Of a DNA stretch of 64,000 nucleotides, positions 21,768 through 33,254 are shown piece after piece (within the stretch, counting starts at the first letter, position 1; each line of letters starts with the position of its first letter). The notes beneath the pieces were generated by a model. It saw only the letters and a list, made by a program, of their open reading frames with translations. It made no database searches and was not told where the DNA came from. The stretch is from Porphyra umbilicalis (Eukaryota; Rhodophyta; Bangiophyceae; Bangiales; Bangiaceae), in NCBI GenBank assembly GCA_002049455.2, contig KV918813.1, positions 186,001-250,000 on the forward strand, written 5' to 3'. The translations under genes and the position numbers were made by a program.

Positions 21768-22062
21768 TTACTTGCCGCAGGTGCACTCCTTCCCGCACTT
21801 GCAGTTCTGCAGGCGCCGCAGCACGCAGACGCGACCGAGGGCACCGGCAGAGCGAGAAAGCAGCGAGCCAAGATGACAGCGACGGAACGTTAGAACTCAA
21901 CTTCGAGGTGCAGGGAGGACCAAACAGGGACCCCACGTCCCTATGGGGTCCTCCCTTCCGTGGTGCACGCAAAGAGCAGCAAGAGAGGCCTGCGACAGCA
22001 CGTACGTCCCCGCAGGAGCAGCTGTCGTTCCCGCCTGGGCACCCGTTGACGACGTCCTTCAT
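21768..22062 (-). CDS. Metallothionein-like protein 1, 31 aa, two exons
   Basis: Exon 1 is 22,062-22,006 (19 codons from ATG), exon 2 is 21,806-21,768 (12 codons plus TAA). The 199-base intron starts GTACGT and ends CTGCAG, phase 0. The product has seven cysteines: C8, C15, C17, C21, C23, C27 and C29, mostly as CxC pairs (NDSCSCGD in exon 1, NCKCGKECTCGK in exon 2), with Lys/Gly spacers and no aromatic residues. This is the metallothionein signature: cytosolic chelation of Cu, Zn or Cd through thiolate clusters. It starts MKD like the second copy at 25 kb, supporting common origin. It is too short for ORF callers and was found by joining splice sites. The intron contains a GGACCCCA/TGGGGTCC inverted repeat. 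Confidence 0.82.
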
Positions 22063-22527
22063 GTTGGCGCTGGTCGGAGAAAGGAGGAGAGCGTTGTTGT
22101 TGAAGAAGGGATGGAGGAGTGGGAGGCGAAGGAGAAGAAGCGGCGTGGGGTGGTTGCGTGGTAACCTGGTGAAACGCCGTCGCACGCAACGGGACGAGGG
22201 GCCGACGCTCGAGCGCTCTTAAGCACCCAGCGCTGCATTTAGAGGTGGACCACGCGCCCTGTGCGTCGGCCCATGCGCCAAAGGGCAAGGGAGGCTTGGC
22301 ATACCCGTATAGGTGCTTGTGATGGGTGACGTTGCTGCCACGGACCTGCCAACGCGCCCCTTCCACACACACCTGGACGCTGCAGCGGTGTGGTGCCACA
22401 CGCAACCGCCACCTATCGTCGGCGGCGGGTGATGGAAGCTCCCGGGCATGCAACCGCAAGCCTGACCTGATTGGTAGCTCGGTGGCAGAGGGGAGCCTGG
22501 GACCCGGACGCGTGGACGCGGATGGGT
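22063..22527. other. Intergenic region upstream of metallothionein 1
   Basis: Should contain the promoter of the metallothionein gene read leftward from 22,062. No metal-response element (TGCRCNC) array was recognised by eye. No other gene is seen. Confidence 0.4.
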
Positions 22528-22581
22528 GGGCTGCGCCGCCCCGCCGGGGCGGCGCAGCCCAGCCCGGGGCGGCCCCGGGCT
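22528..22581. repeat. Two adjacent perfect hairpins
   Basis: First: GGGCTGCGCCGCCCC, loop GCC, then its exact complement (22,528-22,560). Second, directly abutting: AGCCCGGGG, loop CGG, CCCCGGGCT (22,561-22,581). All arms pair without mismatch. They lie 13 bases left of the inverted-repeat element at 22,594. Confidence 0.9.
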
Positions 22582-22593
22582 GGCGGGCCTGCT

Positions 22594-23450
22594 ATCGTCT
22601 AGTTGGGACTATTTCCCATCGACAAGCGATTTGCGATGGCTGCTCGATGGAACCTTTGCGATGGACCTCGATGGGAAGCGATGGGACCGTCGATGGAAAA
22701 CTTCAGCGACCGTTGTGGACATCCAGCGCTGACAACCAGCGTATCTGAGCGGTCAAGAGGGAGTTGGTTCTGCCCTCAGTACATGCCAAGAGAGAGTAAA
22801 ATACACAAATACTTCTGGCATCCGTCGTCGTCGCGTCGTCAGGTTCGGCGCCACCCGAGTCAACTTCAATCGGTCGCGCTCCCGGCTGCAGGCTGTACGC
22901 GTCGGTGCGGGTGTGCCCTTTCCGACATTTGTGAGCGTACTGGAGTGCGTCTGAAGGCAACCTATCGAGACAAGCACTGTGCTAACGATGGATTTTTCAT
23001 GCACACGGTGTTCAGCGACCCTTGCAAGGTCGACTTCTGAGTTCCACTGCATCAATTAACAGAGCTGTTGTGAGGCACCAAGTCAGATCCTGTCGGCGTG
23101 GACCTTTGCGAAGAAGACGGATGCCATATTGGTCGCGACGACGGTGAGATGGACAACTCCGCAGCCAATTTAATTTTATAATTACTACGAAACTTCTGAT
23201 GACACGATGATCCAAAAGAACGGTCCACATGTCTTGTCACGGAGATAGCGATTGTCCAATAGCACCCGAGCGTCTGTGTTCGGCTGATCACAACTGGCCC
23301 ATTGAAAGTTGACCACACCCCATCGCTTTGTCGACTGCGATGGGACCGTCGATGGTGAAAAAAACGCCCATCGCAGGCCATTTTCCGGGGTGCGATGCGC
23401 AATCGCAGGCTCGATGGTGCCTCGATGGGAAATAGTCCAAAGGAGACGAT
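22594..23450. mobile_element. MITE-like non-autonomous element, about 857 bp
   Basis: Ends are inverted copies of a 29-base sequence with 26 matches, sharing ATCGTCT and GGACTATTTCCCATCGA. Inside both ends lie many copies of CGATGG/CCATCG, including a 19-base direct repeat GCGATGGGACCGTCGATGG (about 22,678 and 23,337). Such iterated subterminal motifs are typical transposase-binding arrays. No coding domain was found inside (the 145-codon forward frame at 22,603-23,040 is featureless). A target-site duplication could not be fixed by eye. Confidence 0.65.
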
Positions 23451-25070
23451 GCATATCTATCCTGGCGCGCACCGCCGCCAGAGGTCATGGTGCGGCACCC
23501 ACGCCTTCGGAGGAGGCGGAGAGCCCTCCACTGCGTGTCTGCCGATGACTGGCTGCCCGTCGGTTGTATCCGAATGACAATATCCTTGGTCAAAATCTGT
23601 CAAAATCTGGACCGTCAGATCCGTGCGATGCGTCGCGCCCGCCACGCCCACCAGCACTGACCCGCGCTGTACCACTGTATCCGCAAGTGCACTGGGAGGC
23701 TAGCGATAGCGCTGCCAAACGCATCGACCGCCACCATCGAAAGCCGCGCGGATCTTGGGCCGGTGAGGGACACGGCAGCTCGACGGTTCCCGCAGTCCAG
23801 CACAGAACAAGCCGTTTGTCTGCGGGACCGCGTCTTGCACACGCAAGAAAAGAAAAAAAATGAAGACGCGATGCATGGCTTGATAGCAGGTCTGTCAACT
23901 GGTCGTCAATAACGCAGAGCTCGGTCCCCTCCAAAGGGGACCACAGAATTGCTGCTCAAGTCAGCGGGCAAGCGAGCAACTGAGGACAGAACATCGGGAG
24001 ACTGCCAACCCTCGTGCGTATTGCGTGCAATGGTTACCGACGCCATTGGTCAGGCAAGGACACCCTACAGCGCAGTAGCTTATATTCTTCCTTGATATGC
24101 CGGTCGAAGAGGCGCGGACGCGCTGTCGAGCGCGCCTCGCGAAAACGATCAACGTGCGCCACAACAAGACATCTCCGTGCCTGTCTTCCTTCTCTGTGCA
24201 GCTATGCAGGGACCGCCAGTCTCTGGCACCCTCTTGTACCACTCAGTTGGGAGTAGACACTGCAGTTCATGGACGCTGTGGCAGCCGTCGGATGGGCGTG
24301 TCCTTGAGGGACGTTGGCAGACACATCAGGTGCCGCGCAGGTTGCCGGACCTGAGAGCGTGACGAAAAGGCTGAATAACGAACTTTGCAACGATCCACTC
24401 ACAGGGACACATTGTAACATATGGAACTACTTTCAGTTTCACATTGATGCAAAACGAGAAGTAGATCTGCGGCAGTGTCTGCGCGGAACCGTGCCAGGAA
24501 GAAGTGCAGCGGCCTCTTGGCTATTACTGCAGTGACGTCTTCCATCAGCAAACACTGCGGGGCGTGCCCAGTCTGCGCTTGGCGATCGGCCCCCGTTGTC
24601 TGCCTGGTCACAAGGGCAGTGACCTGCGTGCTCCGTGCCGGTTGAGGCTGCTCTTGGCTAGTAGAGGTCGTTGAGAGCGCCCCCATTTCGGGGGTGCAGG
24701 CGCATAATGCGCCCAGAAGCGCTCTTTGAGCGCCCAGAGTCCCCTGCGCCCAGTGTGCGCCCGTAGTAGCACCCATGAAACAAAAATAGGAGCCCGTTTG
24801 ACTGGGCAGTTTCAGCGACGGAACGGTCGTGCAATGGACGGTGCAAGAAAACAAGAGTATATTGGCAACGCGGCTTCCCGTCGAGCACTCAGCGCTCCAT
24901 ATGTTTCCCACCAGCAGAGGGCAGCGTGCTACCAAACAACCGCCGTGCTGGTGGAGGGACATACGATGCGCGCAACGACCGGTGGACTAGCTGCTACTCG
25001 GACACTTGGGGCGGCAGCACCCTCGGCTCCCCATTGTGGGGGCCGAGCACGCCTTCCAGACCACAGCTGC
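23451..25070. other. Intergenic, no gene recognised
   Basis: Balanced composition. At 24,660-24,770 the motif GCGCCCAG recurs several times within a GCGC-rich stretch. ORFs up to 187 codons exist but show no motif. The right end is the 3' flank of the second metallothionein gene. Confidence 0.5.
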
Positions 25071-25475
25071 TTAAGAGCAGCTGCTGCAGGAGCAGTCGGA
25101 CCCGCACGAGCACTGTCGGCGCACCGTCCCAATGGCGCCCCGCCACCAACGCGTCGGCCCGAGAACAGCGAGCAGCCGGAACAGGCGAGCATGAAAACCC
25201 CGTGAGAAAGGTCGTTAGTCGCCCGATTCAATACGCGCCGCGTCCGAGTGGCTGGGAGCCACTTGCAGCGAACCCGCTCACCACCCCATCCGCTCGGGTG
25301 AGCCACCCCGCGTCTCCCAACACAACGTTTCCTCCCGATGGCCAAAGCGACCCACCGCATCCTCCCGATGGCGTCCCCGTGCGCGTGCCCCCCCCCGATG
25401 CCAACGTACGTTCGTGCACTTGCATGAGTCCTTGCCGCACGGGCACCCGGTGGCGACGGCAACGGCGTCCTTCAT
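25071..25475 (-). CDS. Metallothionein-like protein 2, 35 aa, two exons
   Basis: Exon 1 is 25,475-25,410 (22 codons from ATG), exon 2 is 25,112-25,071 (13 codons plus TAA). The intron is 297 bases, begins GTACGT, ends GACAG, and is phase 0. Nine cysteines at 11, 13, 18, 20, 23, 25, 29, 31 and 34: GCPCGKDSCKCTN from exon 1 and CSCGSDCSCSSCS from exon 2. It has no aromatic residues. Compared with copy 1 it shares the MKD start, an intron at the equivalent place, and the CxC rhythm, but is longer and Ser-rich where copy 1 is Lys-rich, so the two may differ in metal preference. Role inferred from family: cytosolic metal buffering and detoxification. Confidence 0.85.
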
Positions 25476-26565
25476 CTTGGAAGGCGGCGGCGGTGGCCCG
25501 GTACGGCAGCGGCGGTTGTGTGTGTTTGGCGGGCGGTCAGCGGCGGCTGTGTTTCGGAGGGGTGTGGCAGGCGGTGGGCGGTGGTTGAGAAACGGGGTTC
25601 GACACCCCCCAGCCACCGGCCGGCCCTTTTACACTCTTCCGGTGGCGAGGCCCCCACGGCACACCGGGTGGCGGCGCAGGGCAGCCCCGGCGCCGCGCGC
25701 CCCGCAAACTGGGCCTTTCCACGGAGCGGCGCACCACCCCCAGCCCGTGGCCTGGGCGCTCCCCCCGCTCGCCAAGACGCCCCGCTGGCGCACCTGCAAT
25801 GGCCCGCCCTCATTGGCGCGGCGCCCGCCGCGGCAGGCGGCCCCGACGCCAATGGTCGAGCGCGGCACCGTCGCGCCCCGCCTCGTCGCCTGCACCCCCA
25901 TGGCGACAGCGCGAACGAGCGGGCGGCGCAGCACCCGCTCGGCGCCCCCCCCCCTCAGAGCGCGGCGGTGGCGGTGGCGGTTCCCGCCCGGCCGCTGCGC
26001 GGCGGTGGAACGGCGGCCACGTCGGTGCTGCTCGACAGGCCCCACCGATCTGGCCGACCCGCGGGGCTTCCACGCCAAACGCGGCCCGACTTTGACCGCC
26101 CGCAACGACGGGGCACGGGTCGGCGGTCGGCGCCCATTGGGGCAGCCGCAGCAAAGCGGGCAGCCGCACAAACAGGTGGCAGCCGCAGCAAAGGGGTTAA
26201 CTGCAGCGAAGAGGGCAGCCGCAGCAAAAAGTGGTGGCGGCGGGCGGCGGCGGCGCCGCGAGCCCGCCGCCGCGGATCGCCACCGCGGCGCGAGCGGGCG
26301 CGCGCAGACGGCGCCGCCACGCCCCCATGGAGAGCCCCCCGCCCGCAAGTCCCGGCCGCAGACGCGCGCCGCCCGGGCAATTGACCGGCGGCGCACGACG
26401 CGCGCGACGGGGCACCGAGAGAACACCAACGCAACGGTGGAGAGCAGAAGGGACCGGACGCACTCACTCGCACCATAAAAATAAAAAAAACAGGCAGAAA
26501 CGACCACAAGAAAGAGAAGAGCGAGGAAAAAAAATAACAAAAAAAGAACAACACGCACACGCACC
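25476..26565. other. Intergenic, GC-rich
   Basis: Contains the promoter side of metallothionein 2. A short degenerate array of GGCAGCCGCAGCAAA units lies at about 26,140-26,235. A/G-rich sequence just 3' of the golgin stop (26,475-26,560) may include its 3' UTR. No gene recognised. Confidence 0.45.
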
Positions 26566-29500
26566 TCAAAAGTCATCATCGGGCTCGGTCTGCTTCATCA
26601 AAAACTCGACCCAGTTGTCGGCGACGCTGCCGACCGGCGGGAGCCCCCCCCCCCCCCCCCCTCCACGCCCACGGGCGGCGGCGGCGGCACGAGCGACGTG
26701 AGCACGTCGCCGAGCGGCCGCCGCACGAGGCCGACGGCCACATTGTCGGCGCGGGAAAAGGCGAGGAAGCGGGAGAGGAGCTGCAGCACGTCCCGCCGCC
26801 GCCGCGACGCGACGCCAAAGTAGGAGACGACCAGCTGCCGCACGACGCGGCGGTCGACGAGTTCGGGCGCGTCGCCGTCGGCGGCGCCTCCCCCCCCCGC
26901 CTCCCCCTCCCCACCGCCGGTCCCACCCCCACCGCCGCCGCCCGGCGTCGGGTGCACGCGCGAGACGGCCGCCTCGAGTTGCGTGCGCAGGTCGACGCGC
27001 TCCTCGGCGAGGCGCGCGAGGTGGCCGCGGAGCTCCGCCACCTCGGCCACCGCCCCCCCCGCTGCGTCGGCGCGCGCCGCCGCGTCGGCCATTGCCGCCG
27101 CCGCGGCTGCCGCGTCGGCCGCCGCCGCCGCCTTGACGTCGTCGAGTTCCCCCCGCAGCGCCGCCACCGCCGCCGCCTCGTCGGCGGCGCGCGTCGACTG
27201 GAACGCTTCGAGGACGACCGCCAAGTTGGCGGCCGCCTCGGCGTGCGTCGCTGCCGCCGCCTCGGCCGCCGCCGCCGCGTCGATCGCGTCGGCGCGCGCG
27301 GCGCGCGCGGCCGCGAGCTCGGCCGCGAGGCGCTCGGCGCGCGCCGTTGCGGCCGCCAGCTGGTCTGACGCGCGCGCGCCGTCGCGCGCGCGGCCCGAGG
27401 ACAGCTCCGCTTCGCGCTCGGTCAGCACCGCGCGCGCGTTGGCCACCCCCGCTTCCGCCGCGTCGAGGCGGTCGGCGAGCGCCGCCGCCCGCTCCTCCGC
27501 CTCGTCCAACTCGGACGTGCGGTCGTGGAGGGCGGCGGCGGCGGCGTCCGCCGCCGCCCGCGCCGCCGCCGCATCGTCGGCGGCGCGCCCACACTCGGCG
27601 CGCTCCGCGGCGAGCGCCGCGCGCGTGTCGCGGAGCTCCTCGTCCGCGTCGGCGAGCGCGTCGCGGGCGGCCGCTTCCGCGTCGGCCGCCGCGGCCGCGT
27701 CGGCGCGCGCGCCGTCGGCGGCGGCGGCGGCGGCGGCGAGGCGCGCCGACGCGTCCGCCTCAACAGAGCGGAGGGTGGTGGCGGCCGCGTCGCGTGCCGC
27801 CACGGCCGCGTCGCGCTCGGAGCGCGCCGCCGCGGCGGCGGCCGCCGCGTCGGCCGCCGCCGACGTGCGGTCGGCGAGCGCGTCGGCGAGACGCGCCGCC
27901 TCGTCGGTCGCCGCCGCCGCGCGGGCGCGGAGGGTGTCGGCGTCGGCGGCCGCCGCCGCCACCGCCGCCTCGAGCTCATCGATGCGTGACGCGGCGGCAG
28001 ACGCCGCAGGCGCGCCGTCAGCCGTGGCGGCGTCGCGGGCGGTGGCGGCCGCCTGGGTGGCCGCCTCGAGGCGGCGCTCCAAGTCTGCCACCCGTGCCTG
28101 CGCAGCGTCGGCCGCTGCCGTGTCGGCGGTGGGTGCTGCCGCCGCCGCGGGCGCGCCGCCCCACTCGCGGGCCTCCTGCAGCTCGGCGGTCACCGCCTCG
28201 AGCTGGCGCTCCAGCTCGGCCACCCGCTCGCGCGCCGCGTCCAGCTGGGCCGCATCGACCGCAGGCGGCGGCGCCACAGATCCCCCGCCCCAGTCGCGGG
28301 CCTCTTCCAGCTCGCTGGTGACCGCTGCCAGTTGCGCCTCGAGCTCCCCGACCCGCCCACGCGCCGCGTCCAGCTCTGCCGTATCGACGGCAGGCGCCGC
28401 CGCCGCCGCCGGCGTGCCACCCCACTCGCGCGCTTCCTCCAGCTCGCCACTGACCACCGCCAGTTGCGCTTGGAGCTCCCCGACCCGTCCGCGCGCCAAG
28501 TCCAGCTCTGCCGTATCGACCGCAGGCGCGGCCGTTGGGGACCCCTCCCCCCACTCGCGGGCCTCCTCTAGCTCGCCGCTGACCTCCTCCAGCTGCGCCT
28601 CGAGCTCCCCCACCCGCTTGCGGGCGTCCCCCAACTCCCCATGAACACCACGCACCTCTGCCTCGAGCGCCTCGACGCGGGCGGTCGCGGACGCCAGCGC
28701 CGCCTCCAGCTCCCCGACGCGCGCCGTCGCGTCGGTCGCCACGGGCGTGGCGGGCGGGGCACCCCAGCCGGCGTCCCCCCCCCCCAAGACGCCGCCTCGA
28801 GCCGCCCCGTCGCCTCGTCGAGACGGGCGCGCAGCTCGACCGCCGCCGCCGTTTGCTCGTCCAGCTGCCGCCGCAGGGTGGCCACGGCGGGGGCGTCCCC
28901 ATCCTCGTCCTCGTCGGCGGCGGCGGCCGCCGCGTCGGCACATCCCCCCCCCCCCCCCCCCTCCCCCCCCGCAGCCCCGCCCGCCGGCGGGGCGGCGCCC
29001 CATGCTTGCGCGTCGGCCAGCGCGGCGCTCACCTCCTCGAGGCGCACGCGGAGGCCCGCCGACGCGGCCACCGCCTCGTCGAGGCGGGAGCGCAGGGCGC
29101 CGACTTCGGCCACCGCCGCCGCGCCCGCGTCGGCGGTCGCGCGCGCGCCGTCTGCATCGGCGCGGGCGGCGGAGAGGTCGGCTGCCAGCGCCGCCGTCGT
29201 GGCGGCCGCCGCGTCGGCCGCCGCCGCGCGCTGCGCGTCGGCCTCGGCGGCGGCGGCGGCGGCCGACCGCGTCGCCTCGGCCAGCCGCGCCTCCACGGCG
29301 GCGCGCCGCCCGTCGACGGCGGCCAGGCGGTCGGCGAGGCGTGCCCGCTCCGCGGCCGCCCCGGCGTCGGCCACGGACCGCGCCGCCGCGGCCGCGGCCG
29401 CCGCGTCGCGGAGGCGGCCGTCGAGCGCGGCCGCCGCTGCCTCCCCGTCGGCCACGCGGGACCGCAGGGCGTCGCGCTCAGCGGCGACAGCCGCCGCGCG

Positions 29501-32500
29501 GCCGACCGCCGCCCGCGCAATGGCGGGAAGGTCGAGCGACGCGACGCTGTCGGCATCGTCGTCGGAGCCACCACCGAGGTCCTCGTCCTCGTCCAACAGG
29601 GGGCGCAACGCCCACACCGTCAAGCGCTTCTCGTCCGCCGCTGCGGCGGCCGCGTCGGCGGCGGCGGCCGTCGCGGCGGCCGCTTGGGTGTTGGCCGCCG
29701 CGGCCGCCGCGCGGGCGTCGGTCAGCTCCCGGCGGGTGGTGGCCACGCCAGCCACCGCCGCCGCCAGCTGGTCGGCGAGGCGCGCCACCTCGGCGTGCGC
29801 CGCCGACGCGGCGCCGTCGAGCGCGCCGACGCGGGCCGCTAGAGTGTCCTTGTCGGCGGCCAGCCGGTCGGCCGCCGCGGCCGCCTGCGCCAGCTCGGAG
29901 CGGGTCGTCTCCAACTCGGCCGTGAGCTCCTCCCACTGCTCCGCCCCAACGGTGCCGCCGTCGAGCGTGCCGCTGTCGCCGCCGTCACCCCCATCGCTAA
30001 CCACGCTCCCGTCGTCGCCGTACGTGTCGGTGAGCGACACCCTGCGGCCGCCATCAAGAAAAGACGCGCCCGAGCGGGCCGAGCCCGGCGTTGGTGGCCG
30101 CGAGCTGTAGGCCGACATGGATTCCCCCCCGCCCTCCTCCCCGTCCTCGTCCTCGTCTTGCACCGCCGAGCAGTCGTCGCCGTCCACCTCGGAATAGGTG
30201 TCGCCACCCTCCCCGGCGTAGCCGTCGCCGTCGCCTTGGACATCGTCCTCATATTCGCCCGCGTCGCTCCCCTCGCTTGGCGCCGCTGAGCCGACCGCCG
30301 CCAGCTCCTCCCGCAGCCGCCGGATCTCCGCGTTGGAGCCGTTGATGTAGGCGCGGGCAGTGTCGAGTTTGGCCACCAACCCGTCCCGCTCCGCGACCAG
30401 CGCGGCCACGTCGGCCGAAGTGCCCGCCCCGTCGCCACCACCACCACCACCACTGCCACCACTGCCACCACCAGCACCCCCACCACCACCCCCACCCGCC
30501 GCCAGCTGCGCGCGGAGGTCGTCGACCTCGGCGAGCGCCTCGTCCCGCTCCGAGATGGCCACGTCAAAGTCCTCCTCCACCAGCTCCAGGCGGGCGGCCA
30601 AGCCATCCGCCTCCCCCGCCGCCACCGCCAGCGTGCGTGCCCGCCGCTCGGCCGCCTCGGCCGCCGCCACCGCCACCTCCTTGTCCGCGCCCGCCGCCGC
30701 CGCCGCCGCCTCGGCGGCCACCGCGCGGTCGCGGAGGCGCGCCGCGTCGGCGGCGGACGCGGCCGTCGCCGCCGCCTCGGCCGCCTCGGCGTCGGCGGCG
30801 CGGGCGCAGAGGCGCGCCGCTTCCCCGTCGGCGGCCGCCGCGGCGGCGGCGGCGGCCGACGCGGCCGCGGCCGCGGCGGCGCGCACGCGGCGGACCTCGA
30901 CGTCGGCCGCCCGCAGCCGCGCCGTCTGCTCCTTGGCCGACGCGGCGGCGGCGGCGACCGCCGCCGCCGCGTCGGCCTTGGCCGCCCGCACCTGCCCGTC
31001 GAGGTCGTCGAGGCGCGCCGCCGCCGCCGCCGCCGCCGCGGCGGCCACGTCGCTGACCGCGTCCCGCTCCGCCCGCGCCGCCGCCGCGTCGGCCTCGGCG
31101 TCGCGCGCCCGGTCCGCCGCGGCGGCGGCCGCCCAGCCGCCCTCGTCGGCCGATGATGCCGCCGCCGCCGTCGCCGCCGCTGCCGCCGCCGTCAGCTCCG
31201 CGACGCGGGACGTTGCCGCGTCGAGGCGCACCTGCAGCGCCGCCGCCGCGCCGTCGCGGTCGGCGGCCCCCGCGTCGCGGTCGCGGGCGGCGGCCGCGGC
31301 GGCACGCCGCGCAGCGTCGGCGTCGGCAACCGCCGCGTCGCGCTCGGCGGCCGCCGCGGCAACGGCCGCGTCGGCGGCGTGGAGGCGGCCGCCGAGCGCG
31401 TCGCGCTCGGCCGCCGCGGCGGCTGCCGCCGCGGTCGCGGCGCGGAGCTCGTCAGCCGCCGCCGCGGCGGCTGTGGCGGCCGCGTCCGCGTCAGACCGCC
31501 GTGCCGCGTCGGCCGCCTCGGCGGCCGCGGACGCCGCGGCCGCGTCGGCCCGCGCAGCGGCCACCGCCGCGGCCGCCTCGTCCCGGCCCGCCTGCGCGGC
31601 GGCCACCGCCTCGGCGGCCACCGCCTCGGCGCGTGAGCGCGCCGCGTCGGCCGCCGCCATCGCCGACCGCCCCGCCTCCACCACCGCGTCGCGGTCGGCG
31701 TCTGCCGCGTCGGCCCGCCCCGCCGCCGCCGCCGCCTCGCTCTCCAGCGCCGCCACGCGGCCGGCGAGCGCCGCGGCGCGGCGCGACGCGTCGGCCGCCT
31801 CGTCGGCGGTGCCGGCCACCGCCCCGGCGGCCAGCTGCTCGCGGAGGGCGGCCGCTTCGGCGGTCGCCGCCGCAGCGGCCGCCGCCGCCGCGTCGGCGCG
31901 CCGCGTGGCGGCCGCCGCCGCCTCCCGTTGCCGGTCGCCGTCAGATGACGCGGCGGCCAGCTGCGACCGCAGCGCGTCGGCGGCAGCGGACGACGCGGCG
32001 GCGGCTTGCTGCGCTTGCGCCGCCGCCGCCGCCGCCGCGTGGCGGTGGCGGTCGCCCTCGGCAACGGCGGCGGCCGCCTGGGACCGTGCCGCGGCAGCGT
32101 CTGCCACCGCCTCATCCCTCGCGGCGGCGGCGGCAGTAGCTTCGGCACACCGCGCGTCGGCCGCCGACCGCAGCACGTCACACTTGGCGGCGGCAATGGT
32201 CAGGCGTGCCACCTCCTCCCGCAGGGCCGCCACCTCCTCCGCGTCGACGGGAGCAGCGTCGGGGGGCCAGGCGTCGGCGGCCCATTGGTCTGCCCCGCCA
32301 CTGGCGGCGTCCGTTCCCCCCCGCGCCCGCTCGGCGGCCGCCACCGCCGCCGCCTTTTCCGCCGCGAGCGTCTGCACTTGCGCTTCCAGGGCAGCGACGC
32401 GCTCCTCGTGGGCGGCGGGCGGCGGGGATCCCCGCCCGTCACCACCACCGCCACCACCCGCCGCGCTTGCCGCGAGCAGCCGCTCGACGTCGGCCTCCCG

Positions 32501-32944
32501 TTGTCGGCACCGCCCCTCCGCCGCCTCGGCGCGCGCCGTCGCCGCCGCCAGCTGCTCCCGCAGCGTCAGCCGCCCGCGGCGGCCGTCTGGGAGGCCGGCC
32601 GCCAGCCCCACCCCCGCGCCCGTCGACGGCGCCGACGCAGAGGGCGCCAAGCGGGGGGCACCGCCCGCCGCGTCGTCGGCAAAACTATCATCGCCGCTAC
32701 CGTCGCCCCAGTAGCTGCCGCCGCCACCGCCGCCGCTGCCGCCGCCGCCGCCGCCACCATCCGAGTCATCCCCGCGCCCGCGGCTGGCCGACCGCCCCGC
32801 GAGGCGGGCGGCGGCGGCGCCCTCCCCGTCACTCTCCTCGGTCGCCGCCGCGATGGCGTCGCCGGCCAAGGCGGCAGCGGCGGTGAGGCGCTCCGACGCG
32901 GCGGCGGCACGGGACTTGAGGGTGCTGCCGAGGCCGGACCACAT
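26566..32944 (-). CDS. Giant coiled-coil golgin with C-terminal GRAB-like domain, about 2,126 aa, two homopolymer frame breaks
   Basis: The chosen ATG (32,944) gives MWSGLGSTLKSRAAAASERL, a small amphipathic start like many golgins. Next comes an acidic/Gly-Ser region, then about 1,900 residues of Ala/Glu/Arg heptads with near-repeats such as ARVGELEAQLEEVSGELEEA. The C-terminus holds LVDRRVVRQLVVSYFGVASR then RRRDVLQLLSRFLAFSRADN, close to the GRIP-related Arf-binding (GRAB) domain of GMAP-210/Rud3, and ends VADNWVEFLMKQTEPDDDF. Known relatives tether vesicles at the cis-Golgi, recruited by Arf1. The frame shifts by -1 at a run of 11 C (28,775-28,785) and again at 18 C (26,644-26,661, just before that tail). 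With both shifts the length is an exact multiple of three. Read literally, it would look like two overlapping genes with wrong ends. Confidence 0.8.
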
Positions 32945-33254
32945 GGCGCCGGGGTGTAGGGGGGGGGGGGACGGACCCACCAGCGTGGGGGTGGGGTTGT
33001 GCCGCACGGGGGAGGGGGGGGGGGTGGGGGCGGAGGTGGAGCGGCGTCGGGCGCCGCGGAAATCGCCGTCGTGAGCGGGCAGCAGAGAATTATTGCCGTT
33101 ACCGGGCTGAGGAGGAGGAGGCGGGCGGCCACCCCTCGAGGGGCAGGCGGGTGGTAGAAGTGGCCGAGCTCGACGCGGCGGCGCCGGCACGGTGCGTGGC
33201 CGCCCTCGCGCCCCGTGTCGACAGCGCGGGCACAAGGTCGGCGGCTCTGGCGTC
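32945..33254. other. Golgin 5' flank
   Basis: Includes G-rich runs at 32,960-33,030. The reading frame of the golgin stays open upstream, but the only initiator-like codon further out is not ATG. Promoter expected here; no TATA-like motif seen. Confidence 0.45.

Noticed and set aside
27000-32700. Long Ala/Ser-rich forward ORFs of about 550-780 codons opposite the golgin
   Set aside because: Shadow frames of the reverse-strand coiled-coil gene; they lack natural composition and domains.
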